From: Chryseobacterium fluminis
Lineage (GTDB): Bacteria; Bacteroidota; Bacteroidia; Flavobacteriales; Weeksellaceae
Assembly (NCBI RefSeq): GCF_026314945.1
Contig: NZ_CP111121.1
Span: 4,154,001-4,218,000 of the forward strand
Length of the DNA stretch: 64,000 bases
Direction of reading: 5' to 3'
Position 1 is the stretch's first letter; each line of letters starts with the position of its first letter. Shown piece by piece: positions 45,148 through 53,263 of this stretch. The notes under the pieces are model-generated. The model was not told the DNA's origin. It made no database searches and worked only from the letters and a program-made list of their open reading frames with translations. A program made the translations under genes and the position numbers.

Positions 45148-45336
45148 AAAATTGGGTTCTGCTGTTTTGAATCTGCAAAAGTACGAAAATTTAAATGTTT
45201 TTTTAAGTAAAGATTGTAAGTTCTGTTTCAGGAATAAAAGATCCGCTCGGCGTTCAGTATGGTATAATGATTACTTTACGGTATACTGGTAAGAGAAACT
45301 CATCACCTATAATTTTCAACTCATCATCCAAAAAGC

Positions 45337-45344
45337 TACCTTTG
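45337..45344 (+). promoter_or_regulatory. -7 box of the YjdM-like gene
   Basis: TACCTTTG matches TAnnTTTG and lies 14 bp before ATG 45359. Confidence 0.5.
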
Positions 45345-45358
45345 CAAAAAAATAAAAT

Positions 45359-45703
45359 ATGAGTGATACTGTACTTTGCCCGAAATGTGGTTCCGAATTT
45401 ACCTATCCAAGTGATAACATGACCGTTTGTTCCCAGTGTTTCTATGAGTGGAATGCTGACGAAACAGCTGCTGAATCTTCAAACGAAGGAAAAATTCTTG
45501 ATTCGAACGGAAATGAATTGCAGGACGGAGATTCTGTTGTAGTTATTAAAGATTTACCTGTTAAAGGTGCTCCAAAACCGGTAAAAGCTGGTACTAAAGT
45601 TAAAAATATCCGGTTAAGACCCGACAGCGATCATAATATTGACTGTAAAATTGACGGTTTCGGTTCTATGGCTCTGAAGTCAGAATTCGTGAAAAAAGCA
45701 TAA
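45359..45703 (+). CDS. yjdM: zinc-ribbon protein of the YjdM/PhnA family
   Basis: 114 residues. N-terminal zinc ribbon with CPKCGSEF and VCSQCFYEW (two CxxC pairs), then the PhnA domain with [20 protein letters not shown] and ending [15 protein letters not shown]. Despite the historical phn name it is not tied to phosphonate use in this context. Length and domain order are standard. Stands alone with a short leader. Confidence 0.92.
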   Translation: MSDTVLCPKCGSEFTYPSDNMTVCSQCFYEWNADETAAESSNEGKILDSNGNELQDGDSVVVIKDLPVKGAPKPVKAGTKVKNIRLRPDSDHNIDCKIDGFGSMALKSEFVKKA

Positions 45704-46035
45704 AAAAAGGAAAAAATTGGACAGTGTAATCTTTCAAAAACTTGATTGTCCCGTTATTGAACAGGACTAATGTCCGTCTTTAAGGCAGAAAGAGAATTAA
45801 CCAATAATTTCCTTATGCTGTGGAAATACAAATGTAAGAAAAAGTTTTAAACACAAGTCTTATGTTTGTATTTTTTTTATTCATAAATTTCTAATAAGTA
45901 TAAGTTAATGTGCAGGTTATCTTGTATTCCGGGTAGTTTCTGGTATCCTGCATTCTGAAACATATGCGTATTCTATAATGTTGAAATAACCGGCAGGAGT
46001 ATTGTTAAACTTTATCTACTGTTCAGATGACACGA
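45704..46035. other. 332-bp interval between yjdM and the ABC ATPase
   Basis: AT-rich, no convincing frame on either strand. A weak inverted pair GTCC/GGAC occurs near 45745-45764, but I see no clear terminator, repeat or RNA. Confidence 0.3.
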
Positions 46036-46974
46036 TTACTCAAAGGAAATGGTTACCTGATGTTCTGCCTTTTCGTCCGTATACATAATCAGCTCTTTCC
46101 CCTTTGCTCTTATTTTGTTCCAATAATGGCTTCCTGCAAATCTGCTTTCTATAACTTCTGCTTTACAGCCGGTTTCAGAGATTTTTATCTGGTGTGGATA
46201 GTAACAGAACCTGGAGAGATTAAAATCTGCCATTTCTTCATCACTGAAAATATTCACCTCACCAAAAAGCCTTGCTACATAAGGTTGGTAGGGGCTTCTA
46301 TATGTTTCCTCGGGATTTTCGTTCTGGATAAGTCTACCGTCCTGTAAAATAACAATCTGGTCCAGCCAGGGGATCACATCCTGTAATTCGTGGGTCGAAA
46401 TAAGCAGAGAAATATGATTCTGCTTCACGTACCGGAACAGCTTTTCGCGCAATTCTATTTTTCTTGAAAAATCAAGGTTACTGAAAGGCTCGTCAAGGAT
46501 CAGAAGTTTCGGAAGTACAGAAAGGGCCCGGGCAATAGCTACTCTCTGTTGCTGCCCGCCGCTCAGATATTTAGGAAGAACATCGGCATATTCGGATAAT
46601 CCTACCACTTCAAGAAGTTCGGCAACGGTTTCTTTTTTCTGAGTGAGGTTAATATTTGAAATAAATTTCCCGACATTTTCTGCGACAGTAGCATAGGGCA
46701 TCAGATCAAAATTCTGAGCAACAAATTTCATGTCTGCTTCTCCGGGAACAAGATTTCCTTTTGGTCCCAAAAGAGGCTTTCCCCTGAAAATAATATCTCC
46801 GCTTTCCCAGTCCAGAAGACCATAAATTAAGTTCAGTAAAGTCGATTTTCCGCATCCGCTTTCACCGGCCAATGCAATGATCTTACCTTCTTCGAACCTT
46901 AGATTCAGGTTCTGGAACAGAGGTTTTTCCTTGGTATGAGAGAAGTATAAATTGTTTATTTCTAACAGCATCAT
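46036..46974 (-). CDS. ABC transporter ATP-binding protein (FbpC/PotA-like)
   Basis: 312 residues. Walker A GESGCGKSTLLN, Q-loop FVAQNFDLMP, signature LSGGQQQRVAIARAL, Walker B LLILDEPFSNLD and the H-loop STHELQDV. The ~80-residue C-terminus resembles a TOBE-like regulatory domain of ferric-iron or polyamine importers. No permease or binding protein gene is adjacent. Starts at the first of two ATGs; the second is equally possible. The promoter region is shared with the divergent YceI gene. Confidence 0.85.
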   Translation of the reverse strand: MMLLEINNLYFSHTKEKPLFQNLNLRFEEGKIIALAGESGCGKSTLLNLIYGLLDWESGDIIFRGKPLLGPKGNLVPGEADMKFVAQNFDLMPYATVAENVGKFISNINLTQKKETVAELLEVVGLSEYADVLPKYLSGGQQQRVAIARALSVLPKLLILDEPFSNLDFSRKIELREKLFRYVKQNHISLLISTHELQDVIPWLDQIVILQDGRLIQNENPEETYRSPYQPYVARLFGEVNIFSDEEMADFNLSRFCYYPHQIKISETGCKAEVIESRFAGSHYWNKIRAKGKELIMYTDEKAEHQVTISFE

Positions 46975-47049
46975 ACAAATGTACTGAAATGTTACGTTTT
47001 TAGGAAAAAATAGAATTTTTTATTATATTAGCACTAGTAATAAAAATGA

Positions 47050-47718
47050 ATGAAAAATATGAAAAAAGGACTGTTTTCGATAGCCGTTCCGGCTTTTTTT
47101 GCTGCTGCCGTATTGATTTCGTGTACAAAAGAAAAACCTCTGACCAGTGAGAGCAATGAAGTGGTGACTACAAAAGACGGAAACCAGTACGTGCTGGATA
47201 CTTTAAACAGTAGAGTAGAATGGAAAGGCTATAAAATATTTAAATCTGAAAACACAGGTCATTTTGGAACAATAAAGTTTGAAAGTGGAGATGTGACCGT
47301 AAAGGACGGTAAACTTAAAAGCGGAAAATTTGTTGCTGATATGAATTCTTTAACTTCTGAAGATCTTAAGAATGATGCTGAACAGTTGGATAAATTAAAC
47401 GGTCATCTTAAAAGCGGAGATTTTTTTGAGGTAGAAAAATTCCCAACCGCTTCTTACGAGATAACAAAAGTTGCGCCCTCTGCCGAAGGTGATTACAATA
47501 CGACTTTAGATGGGAACTTAACGGTAAAAGGGATCACAAAACCAGTACAGTTTAAGGCCAATGTCGCGGTGAAAAACGGAGAAGTAAGCATTAAAACCGA
47601 ACCCAAAGATATTAAAAGAGAGGACTTCGGAGTGAAATTTCAGGCTCCTGCTGAAAATGGCGTCATTAAAGATGAGGTAACGCTCCAGATCAACGTGAAA
47701 GCTTTAGAGAAAAAATAA
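47050..47718 (+). CDS. YceI-family lipoprotein
   Basis: 222 residues. The signal sequence ends with the lipobox AVLISC (Cys at about residue 25), so it is a lipoprotein. The mature part is a YceI lipocalin-like barrel: LDTLNSRVEWKGYKIFKSE, GHFGTIKFESGDV, LDGNLTVKGITKPVQFKANV. YceI proteins bind isoprenoid or other lipids in the periplasm. ATG 47059 is an alternative start. Followed by a terminator hairpin. Confidence 0.92.
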   Translation: MKNMKKGLFSIAVPAFFAAAVLISCTKEKPLTSESNEVVTTKDGNQYVLDTLNSRVEWKGYKIFKSENTGHFGTIKFESGDVTVKDGKLKSGKFVADMNSLTSEDLKNDAEQLDKLNGHLKSGDFFEVEKFPTASYEITKVAPSAEGDYNTTLDGNLTVKGITKPVQFKANVAVKNGEVSIKTEPKDIKREDFGVKFQAPAENGVIKDEVTLQINVKALEKK

Positions 47719-47750
47719 TTTTTTTATTTAAGTGAAATAAGTGATTGAAG

Positions 47751-47782
47751 TCTGCTTCCCAAGAGGAGGCAGATTTTTTTTA
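47751..47782 (+). terminator. terminator of the YceI gene
   Basis: TCTGCTTCC (47751-47759) and GGAGGCAGA (47765-47773) with one G-T pair, then a run of eight Ts. Confidence 0.7.
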
Positions 47783-47816
47783 ACATATTAAGGAAATTTA
47801 TTTCGCTGAAAAACCG

Positions 47817-47824
47817 TATTTTTG
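47817..47824 (+). promoter_or_regulatory. -7 box of pheS
   Basis: TATTTTTG at 47817-47824, 25 bp before the ATG at 47850. Confidence 0.55.
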
Positions 47825-47849
47825 CAAAACATTTTGAAAGGGTAAAACA

Positions 47850-48860
47850 ATGATAGAAAAGATAGAAGAACTACTGGTTGAGGTAAACAGCTTCAGTACT
47901 ACATCTAGGGAAGAGATCGAAAACTTCCGCATCAAGTATAATGGTAAGAAAGGAATTCTGAACGATTTTTTCGAAAAATTTAAAGAAGTTCCTAACGATC
48001 AGAAGAAAGAATTCGGTCTGAAAATCAATACCTTAAAGAACGCTGTCAACGTAAAGCTGGAGGATTTAAAAAATTCTTCCGAATCTTCTGTGGTCTCAGA
48101 GAAAGAGGACCTTACGAGACCTGCTTTTCCTTTAGATTTAGGGTCAAGACATCCTATTAATTTAGTCAAAAACAGAATCATTGAAATTTTCAAATCCATC
48201 GGCTTTGCAGTAGCAGATGGTCCTGAGATTGAAGATGACTGGCATAATTTTACCGCCCTGAATCTTCCCGAATATCATCCGGCAAGAGATATGCAGGATA
48301 CTTTCTTTATTGAACAAAACCCGGATATCCTTTTGAGAACCCATACTTCTTCTGTCCAGATCCGATATATGGAAGAAAATAAACCGCCCATCAGGATTTT
48401 ATCTCCGGGACGGGTATTCAGAAATGAGGCGGTATCTTCGCGTTCTCACTGTATCTTCCATCAGATCGAAGGATTGTATATTGATGAAAATGTAAGTTTT
48501 GCAGATCTGAAACAAACCATTCAGTTTTTTACGACCGAGCTTTTCGGAAAGTCGAAAATAAGAATGAGACCTTCTTATTTTCCTTTCACAGAACCAAGTG
48601 CCGAAATTGATGTATATTGGGGACTAAATTCGGAAACGGATTACAGGATTACGAAAGGTACAGGCTGGCTTGAAATCATGGGTTGTGGAATGGTAGATCC
48701 TGCTGTTCTGAAAAATGTGAATATCGATGCCGAAAAATATTCCGGATATGCTTTCGGAATGGGAATTGAAAGAATTGTAATGCTTCTTTACCAAATGAGC
48801 GACATCAGAATGTTCTTTGAAAATGATATCAGAACATTGGAACAGTTTAAAACCCTGTAG
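47850..48860 (+). CDS. pheS: phenylalanine-tRNA ligase alpha subunit
   Basis: 336 residues. The N-terminal coiled coil (residues 1-90) binds tRNA; the class II catalytic core has motif 2 [20 protein letters not shown] and motif 3 [18 protein letters not shown]. It acts as alpha2-beta2 with PheT, whose gene is not in the window. Terminates at a strong hairpin, so it is monocistronic. Confidence 0.97.
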   Translation: MIEKIEELLVEVNSFSTTSREEIENFRIKYNGKKGILNDFFEKFKEVPNDQKKEFGLKINTLKNAVNVKLEDLKNSSESSVVSEKEDLTRPAFPLDLGSRHPINLVKNRIIEIFKSIGFAVADGPEIEDDWHNFTALNLPEYHPARDMQDTFFIEQNPDILLRTHTSSVQIRYMEENKPPIRILSPGRVFRNEAVSSRSHCIFHQIEGLYIDENVSFADLKQTIQFFTTELFGKSKIRMRPSYFPFTEPSAEIDVYWGLNSETDYRITKGTGWLEIMGCGMVDPAVLKNVNIDAEKYSGYAFGMGIERIVMLLYQMSDIRMFFENDIRTLEQFKTL

Positions 48861-48880
48861 AAACCGACCTAAATAAATTC

Positions 48881-48917
48881 AAATCCTGTAAAATTTAATT
48901 TACAGGATTTTTTTATT
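48881..48917 (+). terminator. terminator of pheS
   Basis: Perfect 12-bp stem AAATCCTGTAAA (48881-48892) and TTTACAGGATTT (48899-48910), then TTTTTATT. Confidence 0.85.
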
Positions 48918-48942
48918 AATTTTATCATAAATCAGAGGAAAA

Positions 48943-50670
48943 ATGTTTGAAAAACTGTTGAATTTTAAATTAAGAAAAATTGTTCATTATTCTCTCATTG
49001 TCTGTATTTTATTAATACAAATCATCATAGCCGCATTTTTTTATAATGAATTTATCAATAGGAAAAATTTAGCTTTTATTGAACAACAATTAAAGGGCAT
49101 TCACTCGTTGGAAAACCTGACGGATAATTCCAGAAAAGAACTGATCAATGCACAGACCTATCTTCAGAAATATGTCATCAGCGAGGATGATCGGTATCTG
49201 AGCTCTTACTTTCAGTCATTAAACAAACTTGGGAGTAATTTGGACAGCATCAGCCATTACAAAAATAAATATCCAAAACTTAAAACTTCTTTAACGTCTC
49301 ATAAAAAAGATTCGTTAGAAATAAAAAAATTAAAATTACTGATTGATTCTACACACCAGTTTTCAACAAAACCTAATTTCAGAATACGGAATGATCTTCC
49401 TAAACTTGAAAAATATGATTTCGGAAACAGCTTAGACCTATTTAACTTTAATGTTGAGACAAAGACCTATTCTGATACGATCAAGAAAAAAGGATTGTTC
49501 GGACGCATAGGGGACGCCATATCCGGAAAAGAAAATGTACGTAAAGAGAGTACGGTGATTACCCTGAAACATAAAAAAGCGCCTGATGCTTCCGTGATGC
49601 GCAAGGATCTGGACAGTATTTTTCAGTTGGTTAATAATTATTATACGGGGGAAGTTAAAAAAATACAGGTGAATGCCACCGACAAGCAGAATAATACCAG
49701 CGAAGTGTATAAGATGTTCAGTAATCTGCTGATCTACAGCGATGGTCTGATGAACATTTATGAATCTGCCATTAAAGGATCGAAAGCTGATCTTGAAAAA
49801 GAATATAATAAGCAGAATTCCAGAAATAACAGGATCAGAACCAATCTTATATTCGGATCGATGATTCTGATGTTTATTGTATCCATACTGATTATGCTGT
49901 TAACCAGAATAGCATTTGTTTATGAAAAAAAACTGAACATTGCCAATGCCCAGATTAAAGAAAATCTGAATTTTAAAAACAGGATATTGGGAATGCTGAG
50001 TCATGAACTGCGCTCACCTCTGAAAATTATAGGGTTGTTTATCAACCGGATCAATAAAAAGACAGATGATGCTAAAATTAAAGAATATCTTACCTTTATC
50101 AGTTTTACGAATGATACGCTGCTCATGCAGGCCAATCAGATCCTTGAATATACGAGAAATCAGGCGGTTGAAAATAAGCTGATTCCTGTTGTCTTTAATC
50201 TGAAACAGGAAATCCAGTCCATCTTACATTCGATTGAACCTTATATAGAAACAAGGAATAACAGGTTTATCATTATAGAAAATATAAATCCTGAAGTGGT
50301 CGTGTTTTCAGACAACAAAAAAATAAATCAGGTTTTTATGAACATTCTCGGAAATGCCAATAAGTTTACAGAAAATGGAGAAATCAGCGTTCATATAAGC
50401 ACGGAAATGATTAATGAAAATGTCATTTCCTTTACTGCAAAAATAAGCGATACCGGAATCGGAATTTCAAAATCCGATTTAGAAAAAATATTTGAGCCTT
50501 ATTACCAGGGAGTTTTATCCGAAGATGTAGATAACCTGGGTGCCGGCCTGGGATTAAGTTTATGCAAAGAGATCGTCGAGCTGTACGATGGAAGCATTAC
50601 GGTATCCAGCGAAATGAAAAAAGGAACGACTGTGATTTTTTCGATAAATTTAAATTGTAATAATGAATGA
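48943..50670 (+). CDS. sensor histidine kinase (hybrid-free, membrane bound)
   Basis: 575 residues. First membrane helix about 16-36 (SLIVCILLIQIIIAAFFY), a ~270-residue periplasmic helical sensor, a second helix about 303-325 (FGSMILMFIVSILIMLL), then HisKA with MLSHELRSPLKIIGLF (His354) and HATPase_c with NILGNANKFTENG, DTGIGIS and GAGLGLSL. It overlaps the response-regulator gene by 8 bp, so the two are co-translated. The signal is unknown; the periplasmic part has no recognised domain. The three sRNA-like units directly downstream are its likely targets via the regulator. Confidence 0.92.
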   Translation: MFEKLLNFKLRKIVHYSLIVCILLIQIIIAAFFYNEFINRKNLAFIEQQLKGIHSLENLTDNSRKELINAQTYLQKYVISEDDRYLSSYFQSLNKLGSNLDSISHYKNKYPKLKTSLTSHKKDSLEIKKLKLLIDSTHQFSTKPNFRIRNDLPKLEKYDFGNSLDLFNFNVETKTYSDTIKKKGLFGRIGDAISGKENVRKESTVITLKHKKAPDASVMRKDLDSIFQLVNNYYTGEVKKIQVNATDKQNNTSEVYKMFSNLLIYSDGLMNIYESAIKGSKADLEKEYNKQNSRNNRIRTNLIFGSMILMFIVSILIMLLTRIAFVYEKKLNIANAQIKENLNFKNRILGMLSHELRSPLKIIGLFINRINKKTDDAKIKEYLTFISFTNDTLLMQANQILEYTRNQAVENKLIPVVFNLKQEIQSILHSIEPYIETRNNRFIIIENINPEVVVFSDNKKINQVFMNILGNANKFTENGEISVHISTEMINENVISFTAKISDTGIGISKSDLEKIFEPYYQGVLSEDVDNLGAGLGLSLCKEIVELYDGSITVSSEMKKGTTVIFSINLNCNNE

Positions 50671-51304
50671 GATAAATAAAAAAACGATACATTTTCTGCT
50701 TGCTGATGACCACAGTCTTATAAGACAGGGAATCATGTTTCTGTTGGAAGATATGGAACTGGAATATAAAGTTTTCCAGGCCTCTAATCTGCAGCGGGCA
50801 TTGGAAAAGATAAGAAACAGGTCTATAGATATCGCCATAATAGATGCTCATTTTCCCGACGGGAACAGTATGACCATTCTGCCGGAAATAAAAAAAATAA
50901 GTCCAGATACTAAAATTCTGATTTTTACGGGAATCGAAGAAGATAAGTATGCCCTTAAATTTCTCAGTGCCGGAGCCCACGGTTTTATAAGCAAGATGAG
51001 TGAGGAGGAAGAAATAAAACAGGCCATTTTTAAAATGCTGCAGAATGGGGAATATATCTCGCCGGCTACACAGACTTTACTCATGGAGTCGGTAAAAAAT
51101 CCCGGTTTTATTAATCCGCTGTCCCGTCTCACAGAGCGGGAATTACAGATTGCAGAAATGTATGCGGCCGGATATGGAAATCTCGAAATTGCAAATCAGC
51201 TGGACGTTAAACAAAATACAGTAAGTACGATTAAAAGAAGAATATTCGACAAACTTCAGATAGACAATATCGTAGCGCTGATCGAACTGATCAAAAGTAC
51301 ATAA
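50663..51304 (+). CDS. NarL/LuxR-type response regulator
   Basis: 213 residues. Receiver domain with acidic pair Asp15-Asp16 (LLADDHSLI), phosphoacceptor Asp61 (IAIIDAHFPDG), Thr about 90 (ILIFTG) and Lys about 110 (GFISKMS). C-terminal LuxR HTH at about 153-198: LTERELQIAEMYAAGYGNLE and DVKQNTVSTIKRRIFDKL. NarL-type domains bind inverted repeats of 7-8-bp half-sites as dimers. The first candidate site, TGTAGATA-AA-TATCTACA, begins 7 bp after this gene's stop. Confidence 0.94.
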   Translation: MNEINKKTIHFLLADDHSLIRQGIMFLLEDMELEYKVFQASNLQRALEKIRNRSIDIAIIDAHFPDGNSMTILPEIKKISPDTKILIFTGIEEDKYALKFLSAGAHGFISKMSEEEEIKQAIFKMLQNGEYISPATQTLLMESVKNPGFINPLSRLTERELQIAEMYAAGYGNLEIANQLDVKQNTVSTIKRRIFDKLQIDNIVALIELIKST

Positions 51305-51310
51305 TAAAAT

Positions 51311-51390
51311 TGTAGATAAATATCTACAGGTCTTTCGATATATATCTACAGGGTTTGTCATAATGCTTCATCTATATCTTAGTACCTTTG
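51311..51390 (+). promoter_or_regulatory. regulator sites and promoter of candidate sRNA 1
   Basis: Site A: perfect palindrome TGTAGATA-AA-TATCTACA (51311-51328). Site B: half-site TATCTACA ends at 51350, exactly 22 bp downstream. The -7 box TACCTTTG starts at 51383, 33 bp after the end of site B. Confidence 0.65.
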
Positions 51391-51395
51391 TGAAG

Positions 51396-51525
51396 CAAAT
51401 AAGAAAATTATTAAAAAAAATTTGGTTCTGCTTACAACACAAATGATGAGAAAGAATCAAAGCTGACACAACACAAATGATCGAAAAATCCAAAACCTCC
51501 GAATTATCGGAGATTTTGGATTTTA
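51396..51525 (+). ncRNA. candidate sRNA 1 of the two-component-linked family
   Basis: Predicted ~130-nt RNA. It contains ACAACACAAATGAT twice (motif CACAAATGAT at 51438 and 51472, 34 nt apart) and ends in a long hairpin (about 51485-51525) with core CCTCCGA-ATTA-TCGGAG. No convincing coding frame, although a 34-codon frame starts at the second motif. Start inferred from the -7 box. Confidence 0.6.
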
Positions 51526-51576
51526 CCTTCAGAAATGATATTGAATTTTTGTGTGCAATTATGGCTCATCGCTTTT

Positions 51577-51656
51577 TGTAGAAAAATATCTATAATGCCG
51601 ACGATATATATCTACACTTATTAAGAGGATTGATTGATGAGATGTTGGTAAATTTG
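51577..51656 (+). promoter_or_regulatory. regulator sites and promoter of candidate sRNA 2
   Basis: Site A TGTAGAAA-AA-TATCTATA (51577-51594). Site B with half-site TATCTACA ending 51616, again 22 bp further. The -7 box TAAATTTG starts at 51649, 33 bp after site B. Confidence 0.65.
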
Positions 51657-51661
51657 TAATC

Positions 51662-51796
51662 GAAAAAAGAACGAGATATTTTTAATTAACCTTTTGATTT
51701 CTATAAAACACAAATGATGAAAAAGAATTGAAATTTCTCACAAACACAAACACAAATGGTTAATGAACCTCCGAGGCTACTTGGAGGTTTTTTGGT
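51662..51796 (+). ncRNA. candidate sRNA 2 of the two-component-linked family
   Basis: Predicted ~135-nt RNA. Contains CACAAATGATG (51709-51719) and CACAAATGGT (51751-51760), then the hairpin AACCTCCGAG-GCTA-CTTGGAGGTT (51766-51789) and a T-run. TTAATTAACC near the 5' part may pair with GGTTAAT after the hairpin. Confidence 0.6.
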
Positions 51797-51898
51797 TAAT
51801 ATTTTTAAATGCAGGAATTGAATAGAGATGCTTCGTGTAATAATAAACCGCAGAGCATGAAAAGTAACTAATTGATATTTAGTTATAAAATAAGATAA

Positions 51899-51978
51899 TT
51901 ATAGAAAACATCGATCGTTTGAAAGATATATATCTATAGAATTAATGATGTATAATTATTTCTATATTGATATTTTTG
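51899..51978 (+). promoter_or_regulatory. regulator site and promoter of candidate sRNA 3
   Basis: Site B half-site TATCTATA ends at 51938; -7 box TATTTTTG starts at 51971, the same 33-bp step. Site A at 51899-51917 is degenerate (TATAGAAAACATCGATC). Confidence 0.6.
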
Positions 51979-51983
51979 TACCA

Positions 51984-52098
51984 CAAAGCAACAAATGAAA
52001 CTGATCTTGGTTTTGACAGACATTAAGATGAGTAGAAGTAATGATCAAAGCACAAATGATGGAAAAATCGAAGCTCCGAAATTTTTCGGAGCTTTTGG
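51984..52098 (+). ncRNA. candidate sRNA 3 of the two-component-linked family
   Basis: Predicted ~115-nt RNA. Contains AACAAATGA (51990-51998) and CACAAATGATG (52051-52061), followed by GGAAAAATCG and the hairpin AAGCTCCGAA-ATTT-TTCGGAGCTT (52071-52094) with TT. The block CACAAATGAT-x-GAAAAATC before the hairpin matches sRNA 1. Confidence 0.6.
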
Positions 52099-52345
52099 TT
52101 TAATTAGTGACCTTAGAAACAAAACGTAATTAAACCTCTGTATCATTATAAAAATATAGCACCGTATCCATAAAAAGATGCCGGCTTCTTTTTTTTAAAT
52201 CTGCTTTAAAAGATAAAATAGCGTAGTATGTTTATATGACTGTATCTGATGATTGTTACTATATATAATCGTGATATGAAAAATATTACATCACATAAAA
52301 AATGCCCGCAAAATACTGCAGACATCTTTTCCTTAACTAAGTTAT
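52099..52345. other. gene-free interval after the sRNA-like units
   Basis: No frame, no further copy of the site or seed motif. An imperfect hairpin at about 52298-52330 probably terminates the minus-strand DUF3108 gene. Confidence 0.4.
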
Positions 52346-53116
52346 TTATTTTGTGAATTTTAGTGGATATTTCACATTTTTATAATCATCAATACTGGCT
52401 TTCAGGGATCCGACAGCCAGTTCGGCTTTCAGCAGCATCGGAACATGATTGGCGTCATTAGAGACCCACATGGTCACGCCTTCTTTTTCCTTGAAAACCC
52501 TTCCGCTTTTTACAGACGGAATAATCTTTAAACAATTAATCGTTCCGAATTTGGTTTTTAAATTTTCTGTGCCTACTACTTTCAGCTGAAAAGGAAACAT
52601 TTCATCATCAATCCATATATTCATATTGATGACAGTTCCTACTTTCAATTCAGCAGGGCTTTTGCTTCTCAGATAATAAAAGCACGAAAGCATATCCTGA
52701 ACACCTTTGACAGATTTGATCACCTTAGAACCGTTGGCAGGAGTTTTTTTATCTGTTAAAATCAAAGTATTGTTATTATGATTGAAAACCGTTTCAAAAT
52801 GCTGACGGTAGCTGCCTTCTTTGACATTTCTCACATAAAAGCTGGGAAGTTCCGTCTGGATATTGATAAAACTTTCATATAAGTCCTCTACTTTAAAGAA
52901 AGCTTTAACAGCGCCTGTCGTAGATCCGGTACCTTTTACATAGAGGTGTGGAGCGCCGAGATAGGTTGTTGTTTTTGTGGTTAAATTAGCAGTACCGGCA
53001 TTTAGAAATCCATAATGAATCCGGAGGGTTATCGATTCGCCGTTGGCTATATTATCAATCTGAGCTGTTCCCAGACCAAACATCAGTAAAGTTAAAAAAA
53101 TGAATACTTTCTTCAT
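52346..53116 (-). CDS. DUF3108 domain protein, exported
   Basis: 256 residues from ATG 53116, which gives a clean signal peptide (KKVFIFLTLLMFGLGTAQ); the frame is open 14 codons further without a signal-like start. The DUF3108 domain spans the rest: ESITLRIHYGFLNAGTANLT, VQDMLSCFYYLRS, GVTMWVSNDANHVPMLLKAE. Probably a periplasmic beta-rich protein of unknown function. Monocistronic, divergent from the ferredoxin reductase gene. Confidence 0.87.
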   Translation of the reverse strand: MKKVFIFLTLLMFGLGTAQIDNIANGESITLRIHYGFLNAGTANLTTKTTTYLGAPHLYVKGTGSTTGAVKAFFKVEDLYESFINIQTELPSFYVRNVKEGSYRQHFETVFNHNNNTLILTDKKTPANGSKVIKSVKGVQDMLSCFYYLRSKSPAELKVGTVINMNIWIDDEMFPFQLKVVGTENLKTKFGTINCLKIIPSVKSGRVFKEKEGVTMWVSNDANHVPMLLKAELAVGSLKASIDDYKNVKYPLKFTK

Positions 53117-53221
53117 ATCAAGTGGTTTACAAAAAGGTTGCCAATAATAAGCGTTCATGGTATTTGATAAATCTCAGTTTTTTATTTAGACTGAATTAAA
53201 TAGGCTTCGCATTAAAATTAG

Positions 53222-53229
53222 TAAATTTG
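53222..53229 (+). promoter_or_regulatory. -7 box of the ferredoxin reductase gene
   Basis: TAAATTTG, 34 bp upstream of ATG 53264. Confidence 0.55.
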
Positions 53230-53263
53230 CGGCTATATATATAATTAAATTATCTTTAAAATT

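Noticed and set aside
46027..46347. Plus-strand 106-codon frame opposite the ABC ATPase C-terminus
   Set aside because: Shadow of a clear coding sequence, with codon-driven hydrophobic composition only.
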